DNA from: Flavobacterium tistrianum | GTDB taxonomy: Bacteria > Bacteroidota > Bacteroidia > Flavobacteriales > Flavobacteriaceae | Direction: 5' to 3' | Assembly (NCBI RefSeq): GCF_003254545.1 | Contig: NZ_QJRH01000054.1 | Location: 1 to 50,748 of the forward strand | Length of the DNA stretch: 50,748 nt | In this document: one piece after another, positions 31,817 through 39,395 of the stretch | Position numbering within the stretch: position 1 is the stretch's first letter | How the letters are laid out: every line of letters starts with the position of its first letter | The notes under the pieces: model-generated | Seen by the model: the letters and a program-made list of their open reading frames with translations, nothing else | What the model was told of the DNA's origin: nothing | The model's database searches: none | Program-made: the position numbers and the translations under genes

Positions 31817-33262
31817 ATGAAAAAGTATATATATAAAATTTCATTCCTTTTTCTAGTATCTATTACAGCTGTTGGCTGTAGTGATTTTCTAGATGTGGTG
31901 CCGCAGGATAAAATTCTAGAATCGCAGTTATATAACTCAGAGACAGGAGTACAGAATGTGCACAACGGACTTTATCTGCAATTGTCATCGAATAATCTTT
32001 ATGGTAAACAGCTAAGTATGGATGCTGTTGAGATTTTGGGGCAGCAGTATAATATGACTTCGTACCCTGATAAATCGCTAATAGCAACTTATAACTATGC
32101 CGAAAAAAAGCCTAAAGAAATTTTTACAAGTATTTGGGAAACAGCATTTACAACTATTTTATCTGCTAATAAATTTTTAGAAAGCATAGAAGAGCATACT
32201 GGTGTAATTTCTGCAGAAAAAGCCGACATGCTAAAAGGTGAAGCGATTGCGATTCGTGCTATGCTTCATTTTGATATGCTGCGTCTTTATGGACCTATTT
32301 ACAAAGTAGCTCCTGCTGATCCAGGAATTCCTTATTATGATAAGTACGTAACAACCAATAATCCAATTTTGCCAGCTAAAGATGTAATCACAAAAGTGCT
32401 TGCAGATTTAGATCAGGCTTTAACTCTTTTGGCAAACGATCCTATTTTGACCACTGGAAAATACGTAGGATCTGGAGCTTTTGGAGGAAACCCGTATTAT
32501 TCAGTAAACAGAGGAAACAGAATGAATTATCTGGCAGTAAAATGCTTAAAAGCTCGTGTTCTATTGTATTCTGGCGATAAAACAGGTGCTTCTGCTGTAG
32601 CAAATGAAGTGATAAATTTTACAAAGTCAAATACATTTTTTCCTTGGACAACCTTTTTAGACGCAACAAATACCGCAAATCCTGATCGTATTTTTTCTTC
32701 AGAAAACTTCTTTGCATTAAGCGATTATACTTTATATACCAAACAAAAAGATTTGTTTGATTCTAGTTTGGCTGATGATAAAATATATTCTCCATTATTG
32801 ACTAGAATCAACGCGGTTTTTGAGTCGAATGATAATGATTATAGAAGTCTTCCAAGCTGGAAAATTCCAATTGTGGGAGGAAAAACTCAGAAAACATTTT
32901 ATAAATATGAAGATGTTACAGATAAGACTAAAATATTTCGTTTTCAGATTCCGATGTTTAAACTTTCAGAAATGTATTTAATCGCAGCAGAAACTTCAAC
33001 TGTTCCCGCAACTGGAATATCGTACTTGAATACACTTCGTTTTAACAGAGGCCTCACAAATTTGGCAGCAACGGCAGTTTTGACAACTGAAGTTACAAAA
33101 GAATATCGAAAAGAATTTATAGGAGAAGGACAGTTGTTTTTCTATTATAAAAGAATCAATTCTACAGCTATTCCAAACGGTTCGGCATCATCAGGAAATG
33201 TCACTATGAGCGCGGTTCAATACGTGGTGCCATTGCCAGATTCTGAAATTAACTTTCAATAA
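31817..33262 (+). CDS. SusD/RagB family surface lipoprotein
   Basis: 481 residues, starting 5 bp after the SusC stop. Lipoprotein signal with Cys21 (SITAVGC), then SusD-like DFLDVVPQDKILESQLY, TPR-bearing helices (EKADMLKGEAIAIRAMLHFDMLRLYGP), YSVNRGNRMNYLAVKCLKARVLLYSG and the C-terminal RagB part (IPMFKLSEMYLIAAET, LRFNRGLTNL, TKEYRKEFIGEGQLFFYYKR). It caps the SusC pore and captures ligand at the cell surface. The length, ~480 residues, is typical of RagB-type members. The C-terminus is short (QYVVPLPDSEINFQ), also normal. Confidence 0.95.
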   Translation: MKKYIYKISFLFLVSITAVGCSDFLDVVPQDKILESQLYNSETGVQNVHNGLYLQLSSNNLYGKQLSMDAVEILGQQYNMTSYPDKSLIATYNYAEKKPKEIFTSIWETAFTTILSANKFLESIEEHTGVISAEKADMLKGEAIAIRAMLHFDMLRLYGPIYKVAPADPGIPYYDKYVTTNNPILPAKDVITKVLADLDQALTLLANDPILTTGKYVGSGAFGGNPYYSVNRGNRMNYLAVKCLKARVLLYSGDKTGASAVANEVINFTKSNTFFPWTTFLDATNTANPDRIFSSENFFALSDYTLYTKQKDLFDSSLADDKIYSPLLTRINAVFESNDNDYRSLPSWKIPIVGGKTQKTFYKYEDVTDKTKIFRFQIPMFKLSEMYLIAAETSTVPATGISYLNTLRFNRGLTNLAATAVLTTEVTKEYRKEFIGEGQLFFYYKRINSTAIPNGSASSGNVTMSAVQYVVPLPDSEINFQ

Positions 33263-33277
33263 TTTAAAAGATTAAAT

Positions 33278-34048
33278 ATGAATAAGATATTGATTTTAAG
33301 TATAATCTTCGTTTCTTTTTTAGGATTTACATCTTGCGAGAAAGAAGAAATTGCAACGTACCAAGACACAGATAATATTTATTTTTCTAATGCCTTGTAT
33401 GCACCCAACGGAATTAGCGAACCTGTTCGTGATAGTACGGGGTTTAGTTTCAGTTTAGACAAACCAGCTATTATAGGAAGAATTTTCAAAATTCCCATTA
33501 GAGTTCAAGGAAACTTAAGTGATGTAGACAGAAAAGTAAAACTTACTATAGATCCGTCAAGTACAGCTATTGAGGGAACCCATTTTTCGCTTCCCAAAGA
33601 AATTTACCTTCATGCAGGAAAAAGGGTAGATACAGTAGATGTTGCCTTTTATAGAACTCCAGATATGAAGACCAATCAGTATACTTTGGTTCTGAATCTC
33701 GAAGAAAATGAATGGTTTACCACAAAGATGCAGACAAAAGTAGTGAACTCTATCACGGGAAAAACCATGAGTTTTATTCGATTTAAACTAACTTTTGACG
33801 ACAAATTAACGCAACCTCCAGGATGGTTTGCCGCTTATTTGGGGGTTTTTACTGCCAAGAAATTCTTTTTAATGTGCGAACTAATGAACTTAGAACCAGA
33901 AATGTTTGCACAGAAACTGGGATCTCCAGGATTAACGGTTCCTGACGTGATGTATTATCAAAATTTCATGAAGCGATATTTAGCCGATCAGAAAAAATCT
34001 GGAAATACGATTTACGAAGAAGATGGCACAGAAATGTACGTTCTATAA
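33278..34048 (+). CDS. DUF4843 family surface lipoprotein
   Basis: 256 residues; lipoprotein signal ending at Cys20 (LGFTSC), followed by EKEEIATYQDTDNIYFSNAL, the beginning typical of DUF4843. The body is beta-rich: FSFSLDKPAIIGRIFKIPIRVQGNLSDVDRKVKLTID, STAIEGTHFSLP, KRVDTVDVAFYRTPDM, YTLVLNLEENEWF. The C-terminal ~100 residues (PPGWFAAYLGVFTAKKFFLMCELM) are helical and common to this family. DUF4843 proteins occur almost only behind SusCD pairs together with PKD-like lipoproteins, and are thought to be accessory surface ligand-binding proteins. 15 bp from SusD, so co-transcribed. Confidence 0.88.
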   Translation: MNKILILSIIFVSFLGFTSCEKEEIATYQDTDNIYFSNALYAPNGISEPVRDSTGFSFSLDKPAIIGRIFKIPIRVQGNLSDVDRKVKLTIDPSSTAIEGTHFSLPKEIYLHAGKRVDTVDVAFYRTPDMKTNQYTLVLNLEENEWFTTKMQTKVVNSITGKTMSFIRFKLTFDDKLTQPPGWFAAYLGVFTAKKFFLMCELMNLEPEMFAQKLGSPGLTVPDVMYYQNFMKRYLADQKKSGNTIYEEDGTEMYVL

Positions 34049-34082
34049 TTATCAAATTCATTTCATATAAAAACATATTAAA

Positions 34083-35561
34083 ATGATTAAAAAGATACAA
34101 ATAAAGATCGCTTTGCTGTTCCTAATGGCTTTAGTGAATAGTTGTGTAAGCGACGAAGGCAATTATAATTATGAGAATATCAATACTTTTCATGTAACTG
34201 GTATTGATGAAGCATATACAGTTTATACAGGAGAACGTTTTCAATTGTCTCCAGTTTTGAATCCAACCAAAGATGATGGATCCGATCCTAATCGCTATTC
34301 GTTTGAGTGGGTGGCGATAAAGACTACTAGAAACGTTTTAAGTACAAAAAAAGATTTTGATGATTTAGTAAAATTAGCACCTGGAGAATACAAGGTTTAC
34401 TATTTAATTAAAGATAACGTTACTGGAGTTACTTGGCAGCAAAAACCTTTTACGCTAAATGTAGTTTCTGCTATTTATGAAGGCTGGTTAGTAATAGGTG
34501 ATGCTGACGGAAAACCAAGATTAGATATGGTTTCTATAATTCCGAACGGTCCTACACGTATTATTTTCAACGTTTTAGACGCAGTAGGTTCTGCTCTAAA
34601 ATTGGGAGGAAAAGCAGTTGATGTCGAGTGTTTTGGAACAGCACTTTCTACTACTTCCAATACTTACGGGATTTATGTTACTTCTACAGAAACTGGTACG
34701 GCTAGATTGGAGCCAGACTCTTTTGCTTGGGCACAATCTCAAAATATAGCTTACGAAAGTGTTGGCGGTTCTTTTGACACCAATTTTGGAGTTGATTTTA
34801 TGAAATCGGCGGCAGCAGCTGAAAATATAATTTACAGTAAAGGAAATATTTATACTTATGTGAGATCGAATCAAATTAGATATGGTCTGCCTCAAAATAT
34901 TTTAGATACAGAGACAAAACCTTTTTATGCAGCACCTTTTATTGCTGAGAATCGAGGAACATTTGGCGGTCCTTCTGTTTTTTATGATAAAGACAAGCGT
35001 CGTTTTGTGCGCTACAATTTATCTAAAGGAAATTGTTCTGCGATGCCTCCGCTAACAGGTTCTCCAACTGTTTTAGATTGGAATAATACCAATTGCGACT
35101 TGGTATTTATGACGACCTCAAACTTTAATTCATATGAAAACTTTGCTGTTTTAAGGAATGTTACAACAGGTAAATTTCACCTGCTGAGATTTAATACATC
35201 TTTGACACAAGTGTATTACAAAGAAATCTTGAACGCCCCAGATTTTGATAAAGCCACAAAATTTGCTGTAAGTCCAGATTCTGGTTACTTGTTTTATGCA
35301 GTTGGAGGAAAATTATACGAATATGATAACGGAACTCAGACTGCAAAATTAATGCTCGACAAAGGCAGTGAAGAAATCACGTATCTAGATTGCAATGCAA
35401 GAGCCAATAAATTGTACAATAAAAAATTAATTGTTGGAAGTTACGGCACAACGGGCAAATTAGAATTATTTACAGTTCCTCCTGTAAATGGAGATTTGGT
35501 ACTTGATTATAGTTACTCTGGGTTGTGTAAAATTGTTGATGTTGCTTATCGAGCTAGGTAA
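34083..35561 (+). CDS. PKD-like family surface lipoprotein
   Basis: 492 residues with lipoprotein signal (ALVNSC, Cys21). After SDEGNYNYENINTFHVTGID comes one PKD-like domain (~35-125: FQLSPVLNPTKDDGSDPNRYSFEWVAI, GEYKVYYLIKDNVTGVTWQQKPFTLNV). The rest (~130-490) reads as repeated blades of four strands (EGWLVIGDADGKPRLDMVSI, GPSVFYDKDKRRFVRYN, KFAVSPDSGYLFYAVGGKLYEYDN), consistent with a beta propeller. This is the usual fourth member of SusC-SusD-DUF4843-PKD loci in Bacteroidota. It presumably helps bind substrate at the cell surface. 34 bp after the DUF4843 gene; a strong 13-bp hairpin follows at 35581-35611. Confidence 0.85.
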   Translation: MIKKIQIKIALLFLMALVNSCVSDEGNYNYENINTFHVTGIDEAYTVYTGERFQLSPVLNPTKDDGSDPNRYSFEWVAIKTTRNVLSTKKDFDDLVKLAPGEYKVYYLIKDNVTGVTWQQKPFTLNVVSAIYEGWLVIGDADGKPRLDMVSIIPNGPTRIIFNVLDAVGSALKLGGKAVDVECFGTALSTTSNTYGIYVTSTETGTARLEPDSFAWAQSQNIAYESVGGSFDTNFGVDFMKSAAAAENIIYSKGNIYTYVRSNQIRYGLPQNILDTETKPFYAAPFIAENRGTFGGPSVFYDKDKRRFVRYNLSKGNCSAMPPLTGSPTVLDWNNTNCDLVFMTTSNFNSYENFAVLRNVTTGKFHLLRFNTSLTQVYYKEILNAPDFDKATKFAVSPDSGYLFYAVGGKLYEYDNGTQTAKLMLDKGSEEITYLDCNARANKLYNKKLIVGSYGTTGKLELFTVPPVNGDLVLDYSYSGLCKIVDVAYRAR

Positions 35562-35580
35562 TTAAAAATTGTTAAATCAA

Positions 35581-35611
35581 AGCCGAATGAATTCTCAAAA
35601 TTCATTCGGCT
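35581..35611 (+). terminator. intra-operon hairpin (13-bp perfect stem)
   Basis: AGCCGAATGAATT (35581-35593) pairs perfectly with AATTCATTCGGCT (35599-35611), loop CTCAA. No T-run follows (AAATACCC), so it is more likely an mRNA-stabilising or processing hairpin, or an inefficient terminator, than a full stop. It separates the surface-lipoprotein genes from the redox/protease genes, whose first ATG is 15 bp further on. Confidence 0.55.
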
Positions 35612-35626
35612 AAATACCCACATTTT

Positions 35627-36499
35627 ATGAAACGATTTATTAGAATCGCAAGCGCAGTTTTGCTGCTTGCCTGTCCATCTATTGCCTTAAAAGCACAAGC
35701 GCAATCAACTCAAGAAAGTTGGGAACAAGCTAAAAAACAAGCACAAACAGAGAAAAAACTAATCTTTGTAGACTTGTATTTTACAGGATGTATGCCGTGC
35801 GCGCAAATGGACAAAGAAGTATTTCCAGACCCGAAAGTTGCTACAGTTTTAAACACTGATTTTGTCACTTTCAAATCAGATATTTTGAAAGAAGAAATCG
35901 GTAAAAAGTTATGCATGAAATATGGCGTAACTGGTTTTCCGACTTTTTTACTGATGAATTCTGAAGGGAAAATTATTGATATTGAATCAGGATTTAAAAG
36001 CGTAGAACAGCTTACAGCTTTGTTTGAAAACGCTAAAGACTTGGCTAAAAAAGGAATTTTCAAAAAGTATAACTCAGAAATTCAAGAAAAAGACTATCCT
36101 GATTTTTACAAAGACGCTTATTTGAACGGAAAAAGAAATGTTTCTTTTGAAACTGCCGATGCTTATTTAAAAACACAGCCATCATTAACGGCTGAAGTTC
36201 CCTTTGTTATCATAAGCGGTTTAAGAATTGGGCGCCAATATGATGATTTTTATTTAAAAAATGCCAAACAGCTTTTTAAAGATTATGGTTCTGCAAGTGT
36301 TTCAAATCACGTGTTTACGATTCTACAGCGCAAGAAAAAAGAGTTTGAAAAAACGAATGATTTAGCTTCTTTCAAAAAAATTATTGAAGAAATGAAACCG
36401 TTTTATTCGGCAGAAGAATACACAAAATATGAAGGCATTTTACTAAAAGATTTTGGCGTAGAAAAGAAAACAGACAATCCTTATACTTTACAAAAGTAA
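35627..36499 (+). CDS. periplasmic thioredoxin-fold protein (CMPC active site)
   Basis: 290 residues. Cleavable signal peptide (ASAVLLLACPSIALKAQA), then a DsbDgamma/thioredoxin_7-like domain (~30-145): KKLIFVDLYFTGCMPCAQMDKEVF with Cys55 and Cys58 as redox pair, TDFVTFKSDI, KYGVTGFPTFLLMNSEGKIID with the cis-proline. The C-terminal ~140 residues are helical, without known motif (LKTQPSLTAEVPFVIISGLRI and following). It should reduce or exchange disulfides in the periplasm. It begins the second half of the SusCD locus and lies 6 bp before the aspartyl-protease gene, so the two are co-translated. Confidence 0.88.
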   Translation: MKRFIRIASAVLLLACPSIALKAQAQSTQESWEQAKKQAQTEKKLIFVDLYFTGCMPCAQMDKEVFPDPKVATVLNTDFVTFKSDILKEEIGKKLCMKYGVTGFPTFLLMNSEGKIIDIESGFKSVEQLTALFENAKDLAKKGIFKKYNSEIQEKDYPDFYKDAYLNGKRNVSFETADAYLKTQPSLTAEVPFVIISGLRIGRQYDDFYLKNAKQLFKDYGSASVSNHVFTILQRKKKEFEKTNDLASFKKIIEEMKPFYSAEEYTKYEGILLKDFGVEKKTDNPYTLQK

Positions 36500-36505
36500 C
36501 TCGAA

Positions 36506-37975
36506 ATGAAAAAGATACTATTCTTTTTAATATTGATTTCTGGTTGTGCAATTCATGCTCAAAACAGCATTCAAAAATCTATTAAAACTTTCGAAAAAGC
36601 TTTTCAGAACAAGAGTTTTGCCGAAATGAAAGATCTTCTGGCACCACAATTTACTGTTGGTGTTGGAGATTCTTCTGCAAACGAATTTTATTTGAACGGA
36701 ATTTTTAAAGCATTTCCTGCTTTAGATTCCATTCAGGTTGGAAAATCTGTGGCGATTAAAAATGAAACTTTTGTCTTGGTAGATTTTTGTTTTAATGGAA
36801 AAGAAAAAAAGCCGTCTCAAATTGTTTTCAATTCAGAAAATAAAATGCTGTATGTGACTTTTTTCGATTCTTTGTACAAAGTTGACAGACACGCGCAAGT
36901 AAAACAAGTAGCAAGTATTCCGTTTGAAATTATAGAAAACGGAATTGCCATTAAAATAAAACTGAATAAAGCCGATCGCGAATTTTTAATGCTTTTTGAT
37001 ACAGGCGCCGACGGCATGGCGCTTAATCCAGACAGCGCGTACAAAGCTGGAGTTGTCGTTACCAAAAGTAAATCGGCGTCTGTAGTTGGCGGAAGTCAGC
37101 AAGTGCAATATTCTGCAGATAATACCATTTATATTGGCGATCAGGTTCTGAAAAATCAAGGTTTGGTTATTTTTCCAAAACATGGTGTTTACGACGGATT
37201 GTTTGGTGCAAATCTGCTTCGAAATTTTATCACATCGGTCAATTTTGACACCATGACAATTGACTTGTACAATTTCGGAAATTTTAATTATTGGGGAAAA
37301 GCAAAGCCATTGGTTTTTGATTATAAATCGGGACTTCCGGTAGTAAAAATGAATCTGACTTTTGAAGATAAAAAAACAGTCGAAGGCAGTTTCACTTTTG
37401 ATACTGGAGCAGGTTACGACTTAATTGCTTATGGACCTTTTAATCATAAAAACAATCTAGAAGCAAGTCTAAAAACCGAATATAAATCAGTCAATTTCAG
37501 TTTAGGAAAACAAACTGGAATTGTTGGTGGCACTATTCCAAATGTTGCCATAAACGGAAACAATTTTCCAAACGTGACAATTGCTTTGCAGGAATATGAC
37601 GAAGCCAATAAAAACTGGGCTTTCGCCGATGGATCTCTCGGAATTGACTTAATCCGACGATTCAATTTTACAATCAATTTATTGGATAAAACCGTTTATC
37701 TGGAGCCCAATAAAAATTTCAAAAAAGCATCTTCATTTTATTTAAGCGGACTCATTTTAGATTTTGACGAAAACCAAAATCTTATTGTAAAGAAAATTAT
37801 TGATCAGGAGAATGAAGATTTAAAAAAAGTGAAAATTGATGCAAAAGTTACACAAATCAATGATTTTGAAGCCAAAGATTTATTTAATCCAGAAAATCTT
37901 AAAAAACTGAAAGAAACTAAAGAAAGAGATTTTATTATTGAACAAGGCGATCAATCCATGAGGATTTCAATTTAA
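36506..37975 (+). CDS. retropepsin-like aspartyl protease, two active-site motifs plus PDZ-like tail
   Basis: 489 residues with an exported N-terminus (ILISGC at residue 14 could also be a lipobox). Residues ~20-125 look like an NTF2-like fold (SFAEMKDLLAPQFTVGVG). Two aspartyl-protease half domains follow, with LMLFDTGADG (Asp165) and GSFTFDTGAGYDL (Asp299), and the flap/Ile-Gly elements GLFGANLLRNF and GSLGIDLIRRFNFTI. The last ~75 residues (SGLILDFDENQNLIVKKI, VTQINDFEAKDL) form a PDZ-like domain. This arrangement is that of Bacteroidota periplasmic or surface aspartyl proteases. It is 6 bp from the thioredoxin-like gene; its placement suggests digestion of imported peptides after reduction. 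Confidence 0.9.
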   Translation: MKKILFFLILISGCAIHAQNSIQKSIKTFEKAFQNKSFAEMKDLLAPQFTVGVGDSSANEFYLNGIFKAFPALDSIQVGKSVAIKNETFVLVDFCFNGKEKKPSQIVFNSENKMLYVTFFDSLYKVDRHAQVKQVASIPFEIIENGIAIKIKLNKADREFLMLFDTGADGMALNPDSAYKAGVVVTKSKSASVVGGSQQVQYSADNTIYIGDQVLKNQGLVIFPKHGVYDGLFGANLLRNFITSVNFDTMTIDLYNFGNFNYWGKAKPLVFDYKSGLPVVKMNLTFEDKKTVEGSFTFDTGAGYDLIAYGPFNHKNNLEASLKTEYKSVNFSLGKQTGIVGGTIPNVAINGNNFPNVTIALQEYDEANKNWAFADGSLGIDLIRRFNFTINLLDKTVYLEPNKNFKKASSFYLSGLILDFDENQNLIVKKIIDQENEDLKKVKIDAKVTQINDFEAKDLFNPENLKKLKETKERDFIIEQGDQSMRISI

Positions 37976-38002
37976 AACTATCAACCAAAAAACAAAGAAA
38001 CT

Positions 38003-39385
38003 ATGAAAAAACACATTTTTTATTTCATTTTTACCTTCATCATGGTTCAAGTGAGTTTTGCTGCAAACCTTTCAGAATATGCAGTAATTAGAGGAACAAT
38101 TTCAATTCCAGATTTAAAAACAAAAGAAATTACACTTTACAATGTTGAAGACGGAAAGCCAGTCGTTGCTGCTACCGCAAAAGTCAATTCGCTGGGGGAA
38201 TTCGGCTTTATGACACCAGTTTCAGCTGCTGGCTTTTATTATGTAGATTACGGACAATTTAAAAGCAGAAACCAATTAATTCGCTTGTACTTAGAACCGA
38301 AATTAGATATTAATCTTGTGGTTAATAAAAAGGATTATGTTTTAAGCGGAAAGAATATTGGACAAAATGCTTTGGTGCAAAAAGCAAATGAAATCTACAA
38401 CGAATTTGCGCCATTTGCCCGTTTGGGTGAAAATCTATCGTATGTAGAATTTTATCCTTTTATTGATAAAGGTCTTGCCAAAGCAGATGAATTTTCAAAA
38501 TCGATTAAAACGAAAGATGCCAACTTCAATAAACTATTAAAATTGGCTATAGCAACAGATGTTGAAGAACTAACGTATACTTTTTTCAGAATGCCAAGAT
38601 CTGTGTTTCCAGACAAAGACGATCGTCCAGCAGTAATCAAAACTTGGATGACAGACAAAAAGTTTACAGATCCAGATTTGTTGAAATTAGCAAATGGAGT
38701 TTCTTTAATGACAAATTATTTTTTCTATGTAAGCATTAATGGCGGAGAGAAACCAAAACGTTTGGACTTAACAGAAGCGATTACTCATATTACAGATCCA
38801 GCATTAAAAGACGCATACCTTCGTGAAGAAGTTGCCACTTCAAGAATGAAAATTGAAGAATACGAAAAAATTGCGCCAAGCATTAAGCCTTTCATGATTT
38901 CTGATGCGAGTAAAACATTTTTATTAGAATATGAAAAAGTATTGCATAAAAATGTGGGACAAAAAGGTTTAGATTTTACATACAACGACATTAACGACAA
39001 ACCAGTTTCTTTTTCTGATTTTAAAGGTAAATTTGTGTACATCGATTTGTGGGCAACTTGGTGCGGACCATGTAAAGCAGAGATTCCTCACATGAAAAAA
39101 ATAGAAGAAGATTATCACGGAAAAAATATTGTTTTTGTAAGTCTTTCGTTAGATAAACCAAAAGACGCACAAAAATGGAAAGATTATGTTACAAAAGAAC
39201 AATTAAAAGGAATTCAGTTAATGGCAGATAAAGATTTTGGTTCTGATGTAGCTAAAAACTACGATGTAAATGCGATTCCGAGATTTTTATTGTTTGATCC
39301 AAAAGGAAACATTATCAATGCAGATGCGCTTCGTCCGTCAAATCCAGAGTTGAGAGTGCAACTTGATAAATTATTGAAAGGTTAA
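38003..39385 (+). CDS. TlpA-like thiol-disulfide oxidoreductase with DUF4369-like N-terminus
   Basis: 460 residues with a signal peptide (FIFTFIMVQVSFA). A beta-rich N-terminal domain (~25-110; IRGTISIPDLKTKEITLYN, RLYLEPKLDINLVVNKKDYVLSG) resembles DUF4369, followed by a helical middle (~125-315). The TlpA/AhpC-type thioredoxin domain (~320-460) has FVYIDLWATWCGPCKAEIPHMKK with Cys354 and Cys357, FVSLSLDKPKDAQKWKDYV, and the cis-proline in NYDVNAIPRFLLFDPKGN. Bacteroidota SusCD loci often encode such proteins. It probably reduces disulfides in the periplasm, recharged by DsbD (42356-44398). 27 bp after the aspartyl-protease gene and 10 bp before the M16 gene. Confidence 0.92.
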   Translation: MKKHIFYFIFTFIMVQVSFAANLSEYAVIRGTISIPDLKTKEITLYNVEDGKPVVAATAKVNSLGEFGFMTPVSAAGFYYVDYGQFKSRNQLIRLYLEPKLDINLVVNKKDYVLSGKNIGQNALVQKANEIYNEFAPFARLGENLSYVEFYPFIDKGLAKADEFSKSIKTKDANFNKLLKLAIATDVEELTYTFFRMPRSVFPDKDDRPAVIKTWMTDKKFTDPDLLKLANGVSLMTNYFFYVSINGGEKPKRLDLTEAITHITDPALKDAYLREEVATSRMKIEEYEKIAPSIKPFMISDASKTFLLEYEKVLHKNVGQKGLDFTYNDINDKPVSFSDFKGKFVYIDLWATWCGPCKAEIPHMKKIEEDYHGKNIVFVSLSLDKPKDAQKWKDYVTKEQLKGIQLMADKDFGSDVAKNYDVNAIPRFLLFDPKGNIINADALRPSNPELRVQLDKLLKG

Positions 39386-39395
39386 TATTAGCTTT

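Noticed and set aside
35710..36063. 117-codon open frame antisense to the thioredoxin-like gene
   Set aside because: Shadow of the thioredoxin domain; no independent protein features.
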